Assembly: GCF_047470865.1 (NCBI RefSeq)
Contig: NZ_JAZDRH010000021.1
Coordinates: 1-56,021 of the forward strand
Direction of reading: 5' to 3'
Length of the DNA stretch: 56,021 bases
Source: JAZDRH01 sp047470865
GTDB lineage: Bacteria > Pseudomonadota > Gammaproteobacteria > Pseudomonadales > Pseudomonadaceae
The notes below the pieces were generated by a model. That model ran no database searches and was not told the DNA's origin. It saw only the letters and a list, made by a program, of their open reading frames with translations. Made by a program: the position numbers and the translations under genes. Each line of letters opens with the position of its first letter. The first letter of the stretch is position 1. Below, piece by piece: positions 45,591 through 54,440 of this stretch.

Positions 45591-47009
45591 TTAGGCGTTC
45601 ATAGCAACAGGTGCTGTGTAGTCAAACTGAGTTTGTTTTTCTACAGCGGCTGCAATATTGAAAACTTTGCTTTCGTTGAAAGCAGGGCCAACAATTTGCA
45701 TGCCAACAGGCAGACCCTTTACTAAGCCTACAGGAATAGTTAAAGAAGGTAAGCCTGTTAGGTTGTTCGGACCTGTAAAGCGAATAATGTGATTGAGTAG
45801 ATCAACCTCTTTACCATTTAACTGGGCTGTTGGGCTGCCAATGTCGTTGGGTAAGACAGGTAAGGTTGGCGCAATAAGCACATCTACTTCGTCAAAAATA
45901 GCACTAAATTGCTGCTTGAGTTCACGACGTAATTGCTGCGCTTGTAGGTAATCAACGGCGGTTGGTAGTTCACCTAATTCAAACAGCATACGAATATCAT
46001 CACCAAAGCCGTTAGGGTCTTTCTTCATTTGCTCATGGTGAATGGTTGATGCTTCACTTAAGCTGGTGATAAGTTCAATGTATTCTGCGTTTTTTAGCGC
46101 TGGAATAGAAACTTTTTTGATAATAGCGCCATTGGCTTCTAATTCAGCAATCTGTGCGCGTACAAGTTTTTCAATAGGCGCGTCGACATCTTTAAAGAAG
46201 TAGTCTTCTTCAATACCAATGACTTTACCCTTGATATCCGCGCTTAAATTAGCAACATAATCAACGCTAGCCACTTTTTTGGAGGTAGGATCACGTGGAT
46301 CATGGCCAGCAATGGCTTGTAGCATAATAGCGGCATCTTTTACCGTACGTGCCATAGGACCAATATGATCAAGGCTCCATGCTAAAGGAAAACAACCATA
46401 TTTAGCCACTAAACCATGGGTTGGTTTTAAACCCACTAAGCCGCAAGCAGAAGAGGGAATACGGATAGAGCCAGCGGTATCTGTGCCTAATGTAATAGGA
46501 GACATACCAGCGGCTACTGCAGCACCTGAGCCGCCGCTTGATCCCCCAGGGATTTTTTCCAGATTCCAAGGGTTTTTAACCGCACCAAAATGTGGGCTGT
46601 TATTGGTAATACCCCATGCATATTCGTGCATGTTTAGTTTACCAATGAGTACTGCACCGGCTTCTTTAAGTTTAGCAATAACACTGGCATCGTCTTGAGA
46701 TACAAAGTCCTTATGAAACTTAGAGGCCATTGTGGTTACTTCACTGCCAACGTAAATATTGTCTTTGATACCCATAGGAATACCATGTAGCGGCCCGCGG
46801 TAGTTACCCGCAGCTATTTCTGCATCCATGGCTTTAGCTTCAGCTAAAGCTTTTTCTTCTCGAAAGGAAACATAAGCATTAATGCTAGGGTTTAAGCGCT
46901 GCGCTTGTGCTAACACTAATTTCGTTAACTCCAAGGAGCTTACTTTGCGGCTTTTAATTAGCTCAGCTAGTTCACTAACAGGTAGCGATAATAAATCTTG
47001 ATTAGACAT
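45591..47009 (-). CDS. Amidase signature family enzyme
   Basis: 472 residues. The Ser-cisSer-Lys triad is K82 (MGIKDN), S157 (GGSSGGSGAA) and S181 (DTAGSIRIPSS). It resembles GatA, but the context is not gatCAB: no gatB or true gatC is adjacent, so a free amidase on a small amide is likelier. No signal peptide. I chose ATG 47009 (MSNQDLLSLPVSEL), with a strong AGGAGGTG 5 bases upstream, rather than a GTG two codons earlier. A small gene overlaps its start by 8 bases. Confidence 0.92.
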   Translation of the reverse strand: MSNQDLLSLPVSELAELIKSRKVSSLELTKLVLAQAQRLNPSINAYVSFREEKALAEAKAMDAEIAAGNYRGPLHGIPMGIKDNIYVGSEVTTMASKFHKDFVSQDDASVIAKLKEAGAVLIGKLNMHEYAWGITNNSPHFGAVKNPWNLEKIPGGSSGGSGAAVAAGMSPITLGTDTAGSIRIPSSACGLVGLKPTHGLVAKYGCFPLAWSLDHIGPMARTVKDAAIMLQAIAGHDPRDPTSKKVASVDYVANLSADIKGKVIGIEEDYFFKDVDAPIEKLVRAQIAELEANGAIIKKVSIPALKNAEYIELITSLSEASTIHHEQMKKDPNGFGDDIRMLFELGELPTAVDYLQAQQLRRELKQQFSAIFDEVDVLIAPTLPVLPNDIGSPTAQLNGKEVDLLNHIIRFTGPNNLTGLPSLTIPVGLVKGLPVGMQIVGPAFNESKVFNIAAAVEKQTQFDYTAPVAMNA

Positions 47010-47181
47010 GATCACCTCCTGCGGTATTGGTTAGGCTAATATCGGCATCAGCCAATTTTTGGCTTTGCACTTCTTTGCGCATTTGCTTAATAGCAGTCCA
47101 GCGAGACTCTGTTTCATCAGCAGTGCGAGGATTCATCACAATATTTTTTTGCGATAATAGTTCTTTAGCAGAAAACTCCAC
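47002..47181 (-). CDS. Small protein coupled to the amidase
   Basis: 59 residues from GTG 47181 (MEFSAKELLSQKNIVMNPRT), chosen because GGAG lies 8 bases upstream. The frame is open to a GTG at 47259 with no ribosome site. The predicted protein is hydrophilic and helical (ETESRWTAIKQMRKEVQSQK) and ends AGGDHV. Its last 8 bases overlap the amidase start and carry that gene's ribosome-binding site, so translation is coupled. It may be a small partner subunit, as GatC and AtzG are for related amidases, but the sequence is not visibly like either. Confidence 0.6.
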   Translation of the reverse strand: MEFSAKELLSQKNIVMNPRTADETESRWTAIKQMRKEVQSQKLADADISLTNTAGGDHV

Positions 47182-47259
47182 TTGGTTTACTCCGTTGTTG
47201 TTTTTAGAATAATTTTGAGTGGCATTAACACTTGTTTTTAAAGTTGTCTTACCAGCCAC

Positions 47260-47646
47260 GAAGGAAACTTAAATATAATAATATTGATAGTCAATCTATA
47301 AATGACTGTAGAGTTTCGTACTTAAGTATTAACCCTTTTGTTTAAAGGCTTTGCAGGTATTTTTTACACTCAATTACGCTTACTTTATTTAAGGTTATTA
47401 GTAGGTTATTCTACTTTGGGATAATCACTAAAAGTATAACTTTATAGAGCCTAATAAAATTACTTATATATTCTAATAATAGATCAATCATGGTTTGTAA
47501 TTAATGATGGTGATAAATAATAGCCTTATTAAGCACCGCGTTTGCTTGTTTTTGAGATTGCTTGAGGTGAATCAGCACTATAAAAAAACCTCATTTCGCG
47601 TTAATCTGTACGGCTTTTGCAGTCTATGAAGGCGTGAGTTAAACGC
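47260..47646. other. Long AT-rich promoter region between the amidase and putP genes
   Basis: No coding frame that I trust. A 6-base inverted repeat TGAGGT (47563-47568) / ACCTCA (47588-47593) flanks a possible -10 TATAAA (47579-47584), which could serve putP. The divergent amidase promoter must also lie here. Confidence 0.35.
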
Positions 47647-47667
47647 TTTTGTCAGTGCATGACAAAA
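47647..47667 (+). promoter_or_regulatory. Perfect inverted repeat just before the putP ribosome-binding site
   Basis: TTTTGTCA (47647-47654), GTGCA, TGACAAAA (47660-47667): 8-base arms with a 5-base centre. The AGGA site begins 3 bases later. It could be an operator for a proline-responsive regulator or a hairpin limiting ribosome access. Confidence 0.45.
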
Positions 47668-47679
47668 ATGAGGACAGGT

Positions 47680-49206
47680 ATGAATATGTCTACACCTATG
47701 TTAGTGACATTCTTGGTGTATATAGCCGCGATGATTTTTATTGGCTTCTGGGCTTGGCGGTCAACCAAAAACTTTTCTGATTACATTTTAGGCGGCCGCA
47801 GTTTAGGCAGTGTGGTTACGGCATTGTCAGCGGGTGCTTCAGATATGAGTGGCTGGCTACTAATGGGGTTGCCTGGGGCTATTTATCTTGCAGGTCTTTC
47901 TAAGGCGTGGATTGCGATTGGTTTAATCATAGGTGCCTGGCTTAACTGGCTGTTTGTGGCAGGACGTCTGCGCGTTCATACTGAACATTGCAATAATGCA
48001 CTGACGTTACCTGACTATTTTACGCATCGTTTTGAAGATAAACAGAAAATTCTACGCATAGTTTCAGCTACGGTTATTTTATTTTTCTTTGCGCTCTATT
48101 GTGCCTCTGGTGCTAAAGCAGCTGCTTTATTATTTGAAAGCACCTTTGGTTTTGAATATGCCACAGCGCTTTGGCTTGGCACATTGGCAACCATTTTCTA
48201 TGTATTTATTGGTGGTTTTTTAGCAGTTAGCTGGACGGATACAGTACAGGCTACCCTAATGATTTTTGCACTATTAATTACACCGATTTTCATTATTTTA
48301 GCCTTAGGTGATGCCAGTACAACACTTGCAACCATCAAAGTACATTCCCCTACACATTTAGATATGTTTGAAGGAATGACTTTTCTTGGCATTGTGTCGC
48401 TTCTAGGGTGGGGGCTTGGCTATTTAGGTCAGCCACATATTCTGGTGCGTTTTATGGCGGCAGACTCAGTTAAAACGATTCCAGCCGCACGCCGTATTGG
48501 AATGGCCTGGATGATTTTATGCTTAGGTGGCGCAGTTGCTGTTGGCTTTTTAGGTTATCCGTATTTCGTTGAGCATCCTGAATTGGCAGCGCCTGTAAAC
48601 GAAGACCATGAGCGCGTATTTATTGAACTGGCTAAAATACTTTTTAATCCTTGGGTTGCAGGTATTATTTTGGCTGCTGTATTAGCTGCCGTGATGAGTA
48701 CCTTAAGTTGCCAGCTATTAGTTTGCTCTAGCGCCATAACAGAGGATTTTTATAAGGCTTTTTTACGTAAAAAAGCCTCGCAAAAAGAGCTGGTCTGGGT
48801 AGGTCGTATTATGGTGTTGCTGATTGCCTTGCTGGCCTTGTATATGGCGTCTGATCCTAAAAACAAGGTACTGTCTTTAGTTTCTTATGCATGGGCTGGC
48901 TTTGGCGCTGCTTTTGGCCCCGTTGTTTTACTCTCTGTAACTTGGAAGCGCATGACGCGTAATGGTGCTTTAGCAGGTATGGTTGTAGGGGCTATTACGG
49001 TAGTGCTTTGGCAGGAAGGCTTACCGCGTCTTAATGTACTTTTTCCTATGCCATGGTTGGAAACATTAATTGCAATTTATAATATTATTCCGGGCTTTAT
49101 CTTTGCTGTTATCGCTATTGTTATAGCCAGCTTGCTAGATAAGCAACCTAGTCAAAGTATGCAGCAGCGCTTTGATGCAGCTGATAATGAGTTTAAAGCA
49201 GTTTAA
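47680..49206 (+). CDS. putP: Sodium/proline symporter PutP
   Basis: Na+-coupled proline uptake at the inner membrane. 508 residues, about 13 helices of the SSS family: SDYILGGRSLGSVVTALSAG, ASDMSGWLLMGLPGAIYLAG, and GYLGQPHILVRFMAA are PutP segments. I chose ATG 47680 with AGGA 5 bases upstream. In-frame ATGs at 47659, 47668 and 47686 are less likely. It would use the Na+ gradient made by NQR. No putA is nearby. Confidence 0.95.
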   Translation: MNMSTPMLVTFLVYIAAMIFIGFWAWRSTKNFSDYILGGRSLGSVVTALSAGASDMSGWLLMGLPGAIYLAGLSKAWIAIGLIIGAWLNWLFVAGRLRVHTEHCNNALTLPDYFTHRFEDKQKILRIVSATVILFFFALYCASGAKAAALLFESTFGFEYATALWLGTLATIFYVFIGGFLAVSWTDTVQATLMIFALLITPIFIILALGDASTTLATIKVHSPTHLDMFEGMTFLGIVSLLGWGLGYLGQPHILVRFMAADSVKTIPAARRIGMAWMILCLGGAVAVGFLGYPYFVEHPELAAPVNEDHERVFIELAKILFNPWVAGIILAAVLAAVMSTLSCQLLVCSSAITEDFYKAFLRKKASQKELVWVGRIMVLLIALLALYMASDPKNKVLSLVSYAWAGFGAAFGPVVLLSVTWKRMTRNGALAGMVVGAITVVLWQEGLPRLNVLFPMPWLETLIAIYNIIPGFIFAVIAIVIASLLDKQPSQSMQQRFDAADNEFKAV

Positions 49207-49222
49207 GCATAGTGACTGGAGT

Positions 49223-49249
49223 AAAAACGCCCTAAAAAGGGCGTTTTTT
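49223..49249 (+). terminator. Terminator of putP
   Basis: An 11-bp perfect stem AAAAACGCCCT (49223-49233) / AGGGCGTTTTT (49238-49248) with an AAAA loop, starting 17 bases past putP. Confidence 0.93.
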
Positions 49250-49252
49250 ATT

Positions 49253-49309
49253 GGTAATGAGAATATTTACTAAATTTTCTTTGCAATAAATGAAAATCTT
49301 TCGCATTAT
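49253..49309 (+). promoter_or_regulatory. Candidate Fur-regulated promoter of the imelysin cluster
   Basis: Two 19-base windows resemble the Fur box GATAATGATAATCATTATC: GGTAATGAGAATATTTACT (49253-49271, 13 of 19 by my count) and ATAAATGAAAATCTTTCGC (49286-49304, 12 of 19, with core ATGAaAATCtTT). A possible promoter TTGCAA (49281-49286), 17 bases, CATTAT (49304-49309) encloses the second window. Iron-repressed expression is inferred and fits the known iron regulation of imelysin-family genes. Confidence 0.5.
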
Positions 49310-49355
49310 TGGCAGAGCTCTATTTGCACCGTTTGATTTACATCTAAAGGATTCA

Positions 49356-50726
49356 ATGATGCCAGGTTTTAAATTAGCAAGTGCCAGTATTTTGGCAATG
49401 GCAGTCGCTTTGACTGCATGTTCAGATGACAAAGATAACACAGCAGTTTCTGCTTCAAATACGCCAACTCAAAGTGCACCGGCAGCACCGGCTGTAGTTA
49501 AAGCAGAGAGCTCACCAGAAGTTATCTCAGCTTATACTGAGGCACAGGCTAAAGCTGTGGTCAATCATTATGCTGATATTGCCCATGCGACTTTTGAAGA
49601 TGCCACTATCAGTGCCAAAAAACTGCAAAAAGCAATAGATGCGTTTATGGCTAACCCAACAGCTGAAACACAAGCAGCCGCTAAGCAGGCTTGGGTTGAT
49701 GCACGTGTTCCTTACATGCAAACAGAAGTATTCCGCTTTGGTAATACCATTGTTGATGATTGGGAAGGACAGGTAAACGCTTGGCCGTTAGATGAGGGCT
49801 TAATTGACTACGTAGCAGATGATTACGAAGGCGAAACAGGTAACCCTGCCGCTACAGCAAACATTATTGCTAATAAAACCATTCAAGTAGGCGAAGACAG
49901 CATTGATGTTAGCAACTTAACACCAGAGCTTTTAGCCGATCTAAACGAGTTAGCAGGTATTGAAGCTAACGTCACTACAGGCTATCACGCTATTGAGTTC
50001 CTGTTATGGGGACAAGATTTAAATGGCACGGGACCAGGTGCTGGTGAACGTAGCTATACGGATTACCTGCAAGGTGATGCCTGTACTAATGGTAACTGTG
50101 ATCGTCGAGTTCAGTACTTAAAAGCAGTAACTGATTTATTGGTGACTGACTTAGAAGAAATGACAGCGCAATGGAAAGCCGGAGTTATTGATAACTATCG
50201 TGCTGAATTAACCAAAGAATCAGGCGAGGCAGGTATCCGTAAAATGCTCTTTGGCATGGGTAGCCTAAGCTTAGGAGAGCTCGCTGGTGAGCGCATGAAA
50301 GTAGCACTTGAGGCCTTCTCTCCAGAAGATGAGCATGACTGCTTTAGTGATAACACACATAACTCACATTTCTACAATGGCTTAGGCATTAAAAATGTCT
50401 ATTTAGGACAATACAAGCGTATTGATGGCACCTTGGTCAGTGGTCCAAGCTTATCTGAGCTAGTTAACAGCATGGATCCAGCAGCTGACAAAGCTATGAA
50501 AGAGAAATTTGAGGTAACCCAAGCTGCTCTACAGGCTATCGTAGACAGCGCTGAAAAAGATAATGTGATGTTCGATATGTTGATTGATCCAGAAAATACC
50601 AAGGGTCATGAAATTGTACGTACAGCTATCAAAGCGCTAGTTGATCAAACCAGTAGCATTGAGTCAGTGGCGGCTGCATTAAATATTAATGAGTTAAATC
50701 CAGATACAGCTGATCACGAATTCTAA
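49356..50726 (+). CDS. irpA: Imelysin-family iron-regulated lipoprotein, IrpA-like
   Basis: 456 residues. Signal peptide with lipobox LTAC (C22), a short Ala/Pro linker, then the imelysin/insulin-cleaving peptidase (M75) domain. The GxHxxE motif is present as TGYHAIEFLLWG, and further family segments are DDWEGQVNAWPLDEGLIDYV and HDCFSDNTHNSHFYNG. Proteins of this group bind metal in the periplasm and are induced by low iron. The protease function is doubtful. ATG 49356 has AAGG 5 bases upstream, so the longer frame from 49290 is not used. It heads a cluster with a di-haem protein, a second imelysin and DUF1513. Confidence 0.92.
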   Translation: MMPGFKLASASILAMAVALTACSDDKDNTAVSASNTPTQSAPAAPAVVKAESSPEVISAYTEAQAKAVVNHYADIAHATFEDATISAKKLQKAIDAFMANPTAETQAAAKQAWVDARVPYMQTEVFRFGNTIVDDWEGQVNAWPLDEGLIDYVADDYEGETGNPAATANIIANKTIQVGEDSIDVSNLTPELLADLNELAGIEANVTTGYHAIEFLLWGQDLNGTGPGAGERSYTDYLQGDACTNGNCDRRVQYLKAVTDLLVTDLEEMTAQWKAGVIDNYRAELTKESGEAGIRKMLFGMGSLSLGELAGERMKVALEAFSPEDEHDCFSDNTHNSHFYNGLGIKNVYLGQYKRIDGTLVSGPSLSELVNSMDPAADKAMKEKFEVTQAALQAIVDSAEKDNVMFDMLIDPENTKGHEIVRTAIKALVDQTSSIESVAAALNINELNPDTADHEF

Positions 50727-50746
50727 GCTCAGCTCGTTTCATATCG

Positions 50747-50771
50747 GCGTGCAAGCCTAGAGCTTGCACGC
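50747..50771 (+). terminator. Strong hairpin inside the imelysin cluster
   Basis: A 10-bp perfect stem GCGTGCAAGC (50747-50756) / GCTTGCACGC (50762-50771) around CTAGA, then TGTTTTGCGTTTT. It sits 21 bases after the first imelysin gene and just upstream of the next ribosome site (GAGG). It may be a partial terminator that lowers expression of the downstream genes, or an mRNA-stabilising end. Confidence 0.65.
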
Positions 50772-50793
50772 TGTTTTGCGTTTTGAGGCATGC

Positions 50794-52206
50794 ATGTTTA
50801 AGCAATCATCAAAACTGCTTTTAGTTCTTGTTAGTCTCACGGGAGCTAGCCAAGCTGCATCTCACATGCAGGCAGATTCAGACAATTATCATTCGGGTGG
50901 TAAAACTACCGCATTTGTCGATGGGCGCCATGCTTTTACTCAGCCGGCCAAAAACATGAGCATTGAGCGTCGAGTAGAGTTTAGCGTTGGTAATAATTTC
51001 TTTAAAAGCCCTTGGGTTATTGCGCCTTCAAGCACTACTGCGCGCGATGGCTTAGGGCCTTTATATAATGCCACCTCATGTCGTAGTTGCCATGTCAATA
51101 ATGGCCGAGGAAAAGCGCCAGATATTGGTAATAAAACAGCCGTATCGGCATTATTGCGTTTATCAATTCCTGCAACTACGCCAGCACATCAAGAGTTAGT
51201 GCAGTACTTAGGTGTTGTACCTGAGCCAAATTACGGCACTCAATTTCAAGATATGGCTATTCCAGGCGTGCTTCCTGAAGGGAAGGTTCGTGTTGATTAT
51301 AGTTATGAGAACGTGAGCTTTGACGATGGTACTGTTGTTGAGCTACGTAAGCCTAATATTCAGCTACAAGCTTTGAATTATGGCGCGCTGCATCCGGATA
51401 CTCAGTTTTCGTTGCGTCTTGCGCGGCCAATGATTGGTTTGGGATTGTTAGAAGCTATTGCCGAGGCGGATATTCTCGCGCAAGAAAATCCTGATGATCA
51501 GCGTGGTGATGGTATAACTGGGCGTGCCAATAGGGTTTGGGATCAGGAAACGCAAACCGTTCAGCTAGGGCGTTTTGGTTGGAAAGCGGGCAAAGCAAGT
51601 TTGCGAGAACAAAATGCAGATGCATTTATTCAAGATCTTGGTCTAACCAGTGAGCTGCGTCCAAAATCAAACTGTATGCCTAAGCAAACTGAATGTGCGA
51701 GTGCGCCTAATGGTGGGGAGCCAGAAATTATTGCCAATATCGAGCAGAAACTTTTATTTTTTACTCGAACTTTAGCTGTGCCAGCACGTAGAAATCTTAC
51801 GGATGAGAAGGTCGTTCAAGGTGCTATACTTTTTCGCCGAACAGGGTGCGTTAATTGTCATACGCCTAGTTTTACAACACGCCAAGATGCAGCTGAGCCA
51901 GAGTTGGCGGGGCAAAAAATCTATCCGTATACCGATTTGTTGCTACATGACATGGGCGAAGGCTTGGCGGATAATCGTCCAGAATTTTTAGCTACTGGCA
52001 GCGAATGGCGTACACCACCGTTATGGGGCATAGGGCTAACTGAAATAGTGCATGGTCATACCGAATTTTTGCATGATGGCCGTGCGCGTAATTTACTTGA
52101 GGCGGTGCTGTGGCATGGCGGTGAAGCTGAAACAGCCAAGCAACGTGTATTAGGTTTTAATCAAGAACAGCGTGAAGCATTGCTTGCGTTTTTAAATTCA
52201 TTATAG
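50794..52206 (+). CDS. DUF1111 di-haem cytochrome c peroxidase-like protein
   Basis: 470 residues: a signal peptide ending near SQAAS, then two CxxCH haem c sites, C96-C99-H100 (CRSCH) and C352-C355-H356 (CVNCH). This is the family often annotated 'thiol oxidoreductase'. Conserved segments include GLGPLYNATSCRSCHVNNGRG, DDQRGDGITGRAN, GRFGWKAG and EWRTPPLWGIG. A periplasmic electron-transfer or oxidase role is expected. The link to imelysins suggests redox handling of iron, which is inferred. ATG 50794 has GAGG 5 bases upstream. Confidence 0.9.
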   Translation: MFKQSSKLLLVLVSLTGASQAASHMQADSDNYHSGGKTTAFVDGRHAFTQPAKNMSIERRVEFSVGNNFFKSPWVIAPSSTTARDGLGPLYNATSCRSCHVNNGRGKAPDIGNKTAVSALLRLSIPATTPAHQELVQYLGVVPEPNYGTQFQDMAIPGVLPEGKVRVDYSYENVSFDDGTVVELRKPNIQLQALNYGALHPDTQFSLRLARPMIGLGLLEAIAEADILAQENPDDQRGDGITGRANRVWDQETQTVQLGRFGWKAGKASLREQNADAFIQDLGLTSELRPKSNCMPKQTECASAPNGGEPEIIANIEQKLLFFTRTLAVPARRNLTDEKVVQGAILFRRTGCVNCHTPSFTTRQDAAEPELAGQKIYPYTDLLLHDMGEGLADNRPEFLATGSEWRTPPLWGIGLTEIVHGHTEFLHDGRARNLLEAVLWHGGEAETAKQRVLGFNQEQREALLAFLNSL

Positions 52207-52217
52207 GGAGCCGTGGT

Positions 52218-53288
52218 ATGTTAAAACCATCGCTATTAGCGGTTGCTTGTCTAGCACTTGTAGCCTGTTCAGAAGCAGAGAAAGTGGATCCTCAACAACA
52301 AGTAACGCAAGCTTTAGGGGAAAAGGTATACCAAGCCAGCTATATGCAATGGTGGCATAACAACCGTAATTTGGCCGCCAGTGCGCAAGCGTTCTGTGAT
52401 GGTAAGCAAGACCTCGCAATGGCACGTCAGGTATATGAAGGTGCACAACAGTCTTGGGAGGCTATTCAGCCTTTAATGATTGGCGCTATTGCTGAAAATA
52501 ATCGTGCCTGGCAAGTGCAATTCTGGCCAGATAAGAAAAACCTCGTTGCGCGTCAAGTTAAGCAATTAATGAATCGTAAACCAGAACTAACACAGGCGGA
52601 CTTAGAAAAAGCCAGTGTGGTTGTACAAGGGTTATCGGCTTACGAGTACTTACTGTATGACAAGGATATCGACTTTAATAATGCTGCAGAAAAAACTAAA
52701 TACTGCCGTTTATTAACTACAATTGGTACGCATCAAGAAATATTGTCGAAAAAAGTTTACGATACCTGGAGCACTCAAGGTGGCATCCTAACGGATTTAA
52801 GCCACTATCCCAATGAGCAGTTTGCTGAGCCATTAGAAGCTATAACCATCATGTTACAAGCTCAGGTTACAGCTATTGATACATTGAAGAAAAAACTAGG
52901 TGCGCCTATGGGGCGGCAACTAAAGCAACCTACGCCCGTACCTTTTCAAGCTGAAGGCTGGCGCAGTGGCTTATCCTTAAAGAATATGCAATCTACAATT
53001 GAAAGCGCTCAGAAAGTTTGGCAGGGCGTTAATGACACAGGTATTCGAAAACTAGTAGCCGAGCAAGATCCTAAAGTAGCTGAGACCATTGATAAGGCTT
53101 ATGCGGATGCATTGGCAAATCTTGCTGGATTCGATAAACCACTGACTGAGCTGGTTGTCGATAAATCACAGGCAGCTGATCTTGAAAAGCTCTATAAAAG
53201 TTTTGATGCACTGCACCGTTTACATGAGCGTGAAGTGGCTCAAGTGCTAGGTGTGCAGTTAGGTTTTAATGCAAATGATGGCGATTGA
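52218..53288 (+). CDS. Second imelysin-family lipoprotein, altered motif
   Basis: 356 residues: lipobox LVAC (C17) after MLKPSLLAVACLA, then an imelysin-like all-helical domain. At the place of GxHAIEFLLWG it has QGLSAYEYLLYD, so the metal-binding His is replaced while the Glu remains. Two four-helix halves seem present (QVYEGAQQSWEAIQPLMIG and SAQKVWQGVNDTGIRKL-like repeats). It begins 11 bases after the di-haem gene and is coupled to the next gene by a 3-base gap. It may have a structural rather than metal-binding role. Confidence 0.88.
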   Translation: MLKPSLLAVACLALVACSEAEKVDPQQQVTQALGEKVYQASYMQWWHNNRNLAASAQAFCDGKQDLAMARQVYEGAQQSWEAIQPLMIGAIAENNRAWQVQFWPDKKNLVARQVKQLMNRKPELTQADLEKASVVVQGLSAYEYLLYDKDIDFNNAAEKTKYCRLLTTIGTHQEILSKKVYDTWSTQGGILTDLSHYPNEQFAEPLEAITIMLQAQVTAIDTLKKKLGAPMGRQLKQPTPVPFQAEGWRSGLSLKNMQSTIESAQKVWQGVNDTGIRKLVAEQDPKVAETIDKAYADALANLAGFDKPLTELVVDKSQAADLEKLYKSFDALHRLHEREVAQVLGVQLGFNANDGD

Positions 53289-53291
53289 TTA

Positions 53292-54392
53292 ATGAAGCGA
53301 CGTAGTTTCCTCACGCTAACTGCAGGGTTAGCGGCGTTAGGTGCAGTAAGTACGAGTGCTTGGGTATGGCATAAGGGTAAAAAACAGCCACTATTGTTGT
53401 CAGCCAGAGATGACAGGCAAGGCAATCACTATGTCGTTGCTTATCATTTAGATGGTTCTAAGCGCTTTGAAACGCAAGTGGCAGAACGTTGTCACGATGT
53501 TATTTCTCATCCACATGATAGCGTTGCGCTATATGTGGGACGCCGTCCATCAACTGAAAGCTATTTGGTTGATTTGCAGACAGGGCAAGTGTTACAAACG
53601 CTGCGTACTCCCAAGCAGCGACACTTTCAAGGACACGCCATTATTCATAAAGAAGGGCAGCTAGCCTATACCACGGAAAATGACACTAGCGATCCTGGTC
53701 GAGGTGTTTTGGGGGTTTGGCAATGGCAAGAACGTCAGTTTGTGAGAGTTAAGGAACTCTCTACCCATGGTATTGGTGTTCATCAATTATTATGGATGCC
53801 TGACGGTGAAAGCATTGTCATTGCCAATGGCGGTATTCGCACTGAAGCAGACAGCCGTGAGATGTTAAATTTAAATAACATGGAACCTAGTCTTGTGCTG
53901 ATGAAGCGCTCCGGCGAACTCATTAGCAAAGAGTTTTTAGCAGACCAGATGAACAGTATTCGTCACCTAGCTATTGCCAAAGACGGTACTATCATTGCTG
54001 TGCAACAATACGAGGGCGATAAGCGTGACAAGGTGCCTTTGGTGGCGATCAAACGACCAAGTCAGCCTTTTGTGCCTTTCCCTATAACAGAAGAACAACG
54101 CAGTGTCATGAACCAGTATGCTGCAAGTGTTGCTATTCATAGTGATTTACGCTTGGTGGCCATGTCAGCACCACGAGGTAATCGCTTCTTTATTTGGGAT
54201 TTAGACTCAGGTGAAACCCGTTTGAATGCCAAAATGCTAGACTGCGCGGGCATTGCAGCTACTGAAAAAGGCTTTGTTGCAACCTCAGGAGTGGGGCGCT
54301 GCCGCACTTATGATTGCACTCAAGCTAAGCCTCAGATGCGAGTTTTAGAGTTACCAGCAGGACTGTGGGATAATCATGCAAACTTTGCATAA
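53292..54392 (+). CDS. DUF1513 family Tat-exported protein
   Basis: 366 residues. An N-terminal twin-arginine signal (MKRRSFLTLTAGLAALGA) suggests folded export to the periplasm. The body looks like a beta-propeller (GNHYVVAYHLDGS, ISHPHDSVALYVGRRP, FQGHAI, THGIGVHQLLWMPDG, FFIWDLDSGE) with repeated blade motifs. Function unknown. It accompanies imelysins and DUF1111 in many Gram-negative genomes as I recall, and the Tat signal hints at a cofactor or metal bound before export. A terminator follows. Confidence 0.9.
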   Translation: MKRRSFLTLTAGLAALGAVSTSAWVWHKGKKQPLLLSARDDRQGNHYVVAYHLDGSKRFETQVAERCHDVISHPHDSVALYVGRRPSTESYLVDLQTGQVLQTLRTPKQRHFQGHAIIHKEGQLAYTTENDTSDPGRGVLGVWQWQERQFVRVKELSTHGIGVHQLLWMPDGESIVIANGGIRTEADSREMLNLNNMEPSLVLMKRSGELISKEFLADQMNSIRHLAIAKDGTIIAVQQYEGDKRDKVPLVAIKRPSQPFVPFPITEEQRSVMNQYAASVAIHSDLRLVAMSAPRGNRFFIWDLDSGETRLNAKMLDCAGIAATEKGFVATSGVGRCRTYDCTQAKPQMRVLELPAGLWDNHANFA

Positions 54393-54398
54393 AGTATA

Positions 54399-54428
54399 AA
54401 TTAAGGGCTAACTTAGCCCTTAATTTTT
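54399..54428 (+). terminator. Terminator of the DUF1513 gene
   Basis: TTAAGGGCTA (54401-54410) pairs with TAGCCCTTAA (54414-54423) around ACT, followed by TTTTTAA. It lies before the thioredoxin-fold gene, which may therefore need read-through or its own promoter. Confidence 0.8.
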
Positions 54429-54440
54429 AAGGAATATCCA

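Noticed and set aside
45591..47009. Amidase as GatA of the Glu-tRNA amidotransferase
   Set aside because: No gatB nearby, and the small upstream gene does not look like gatC.
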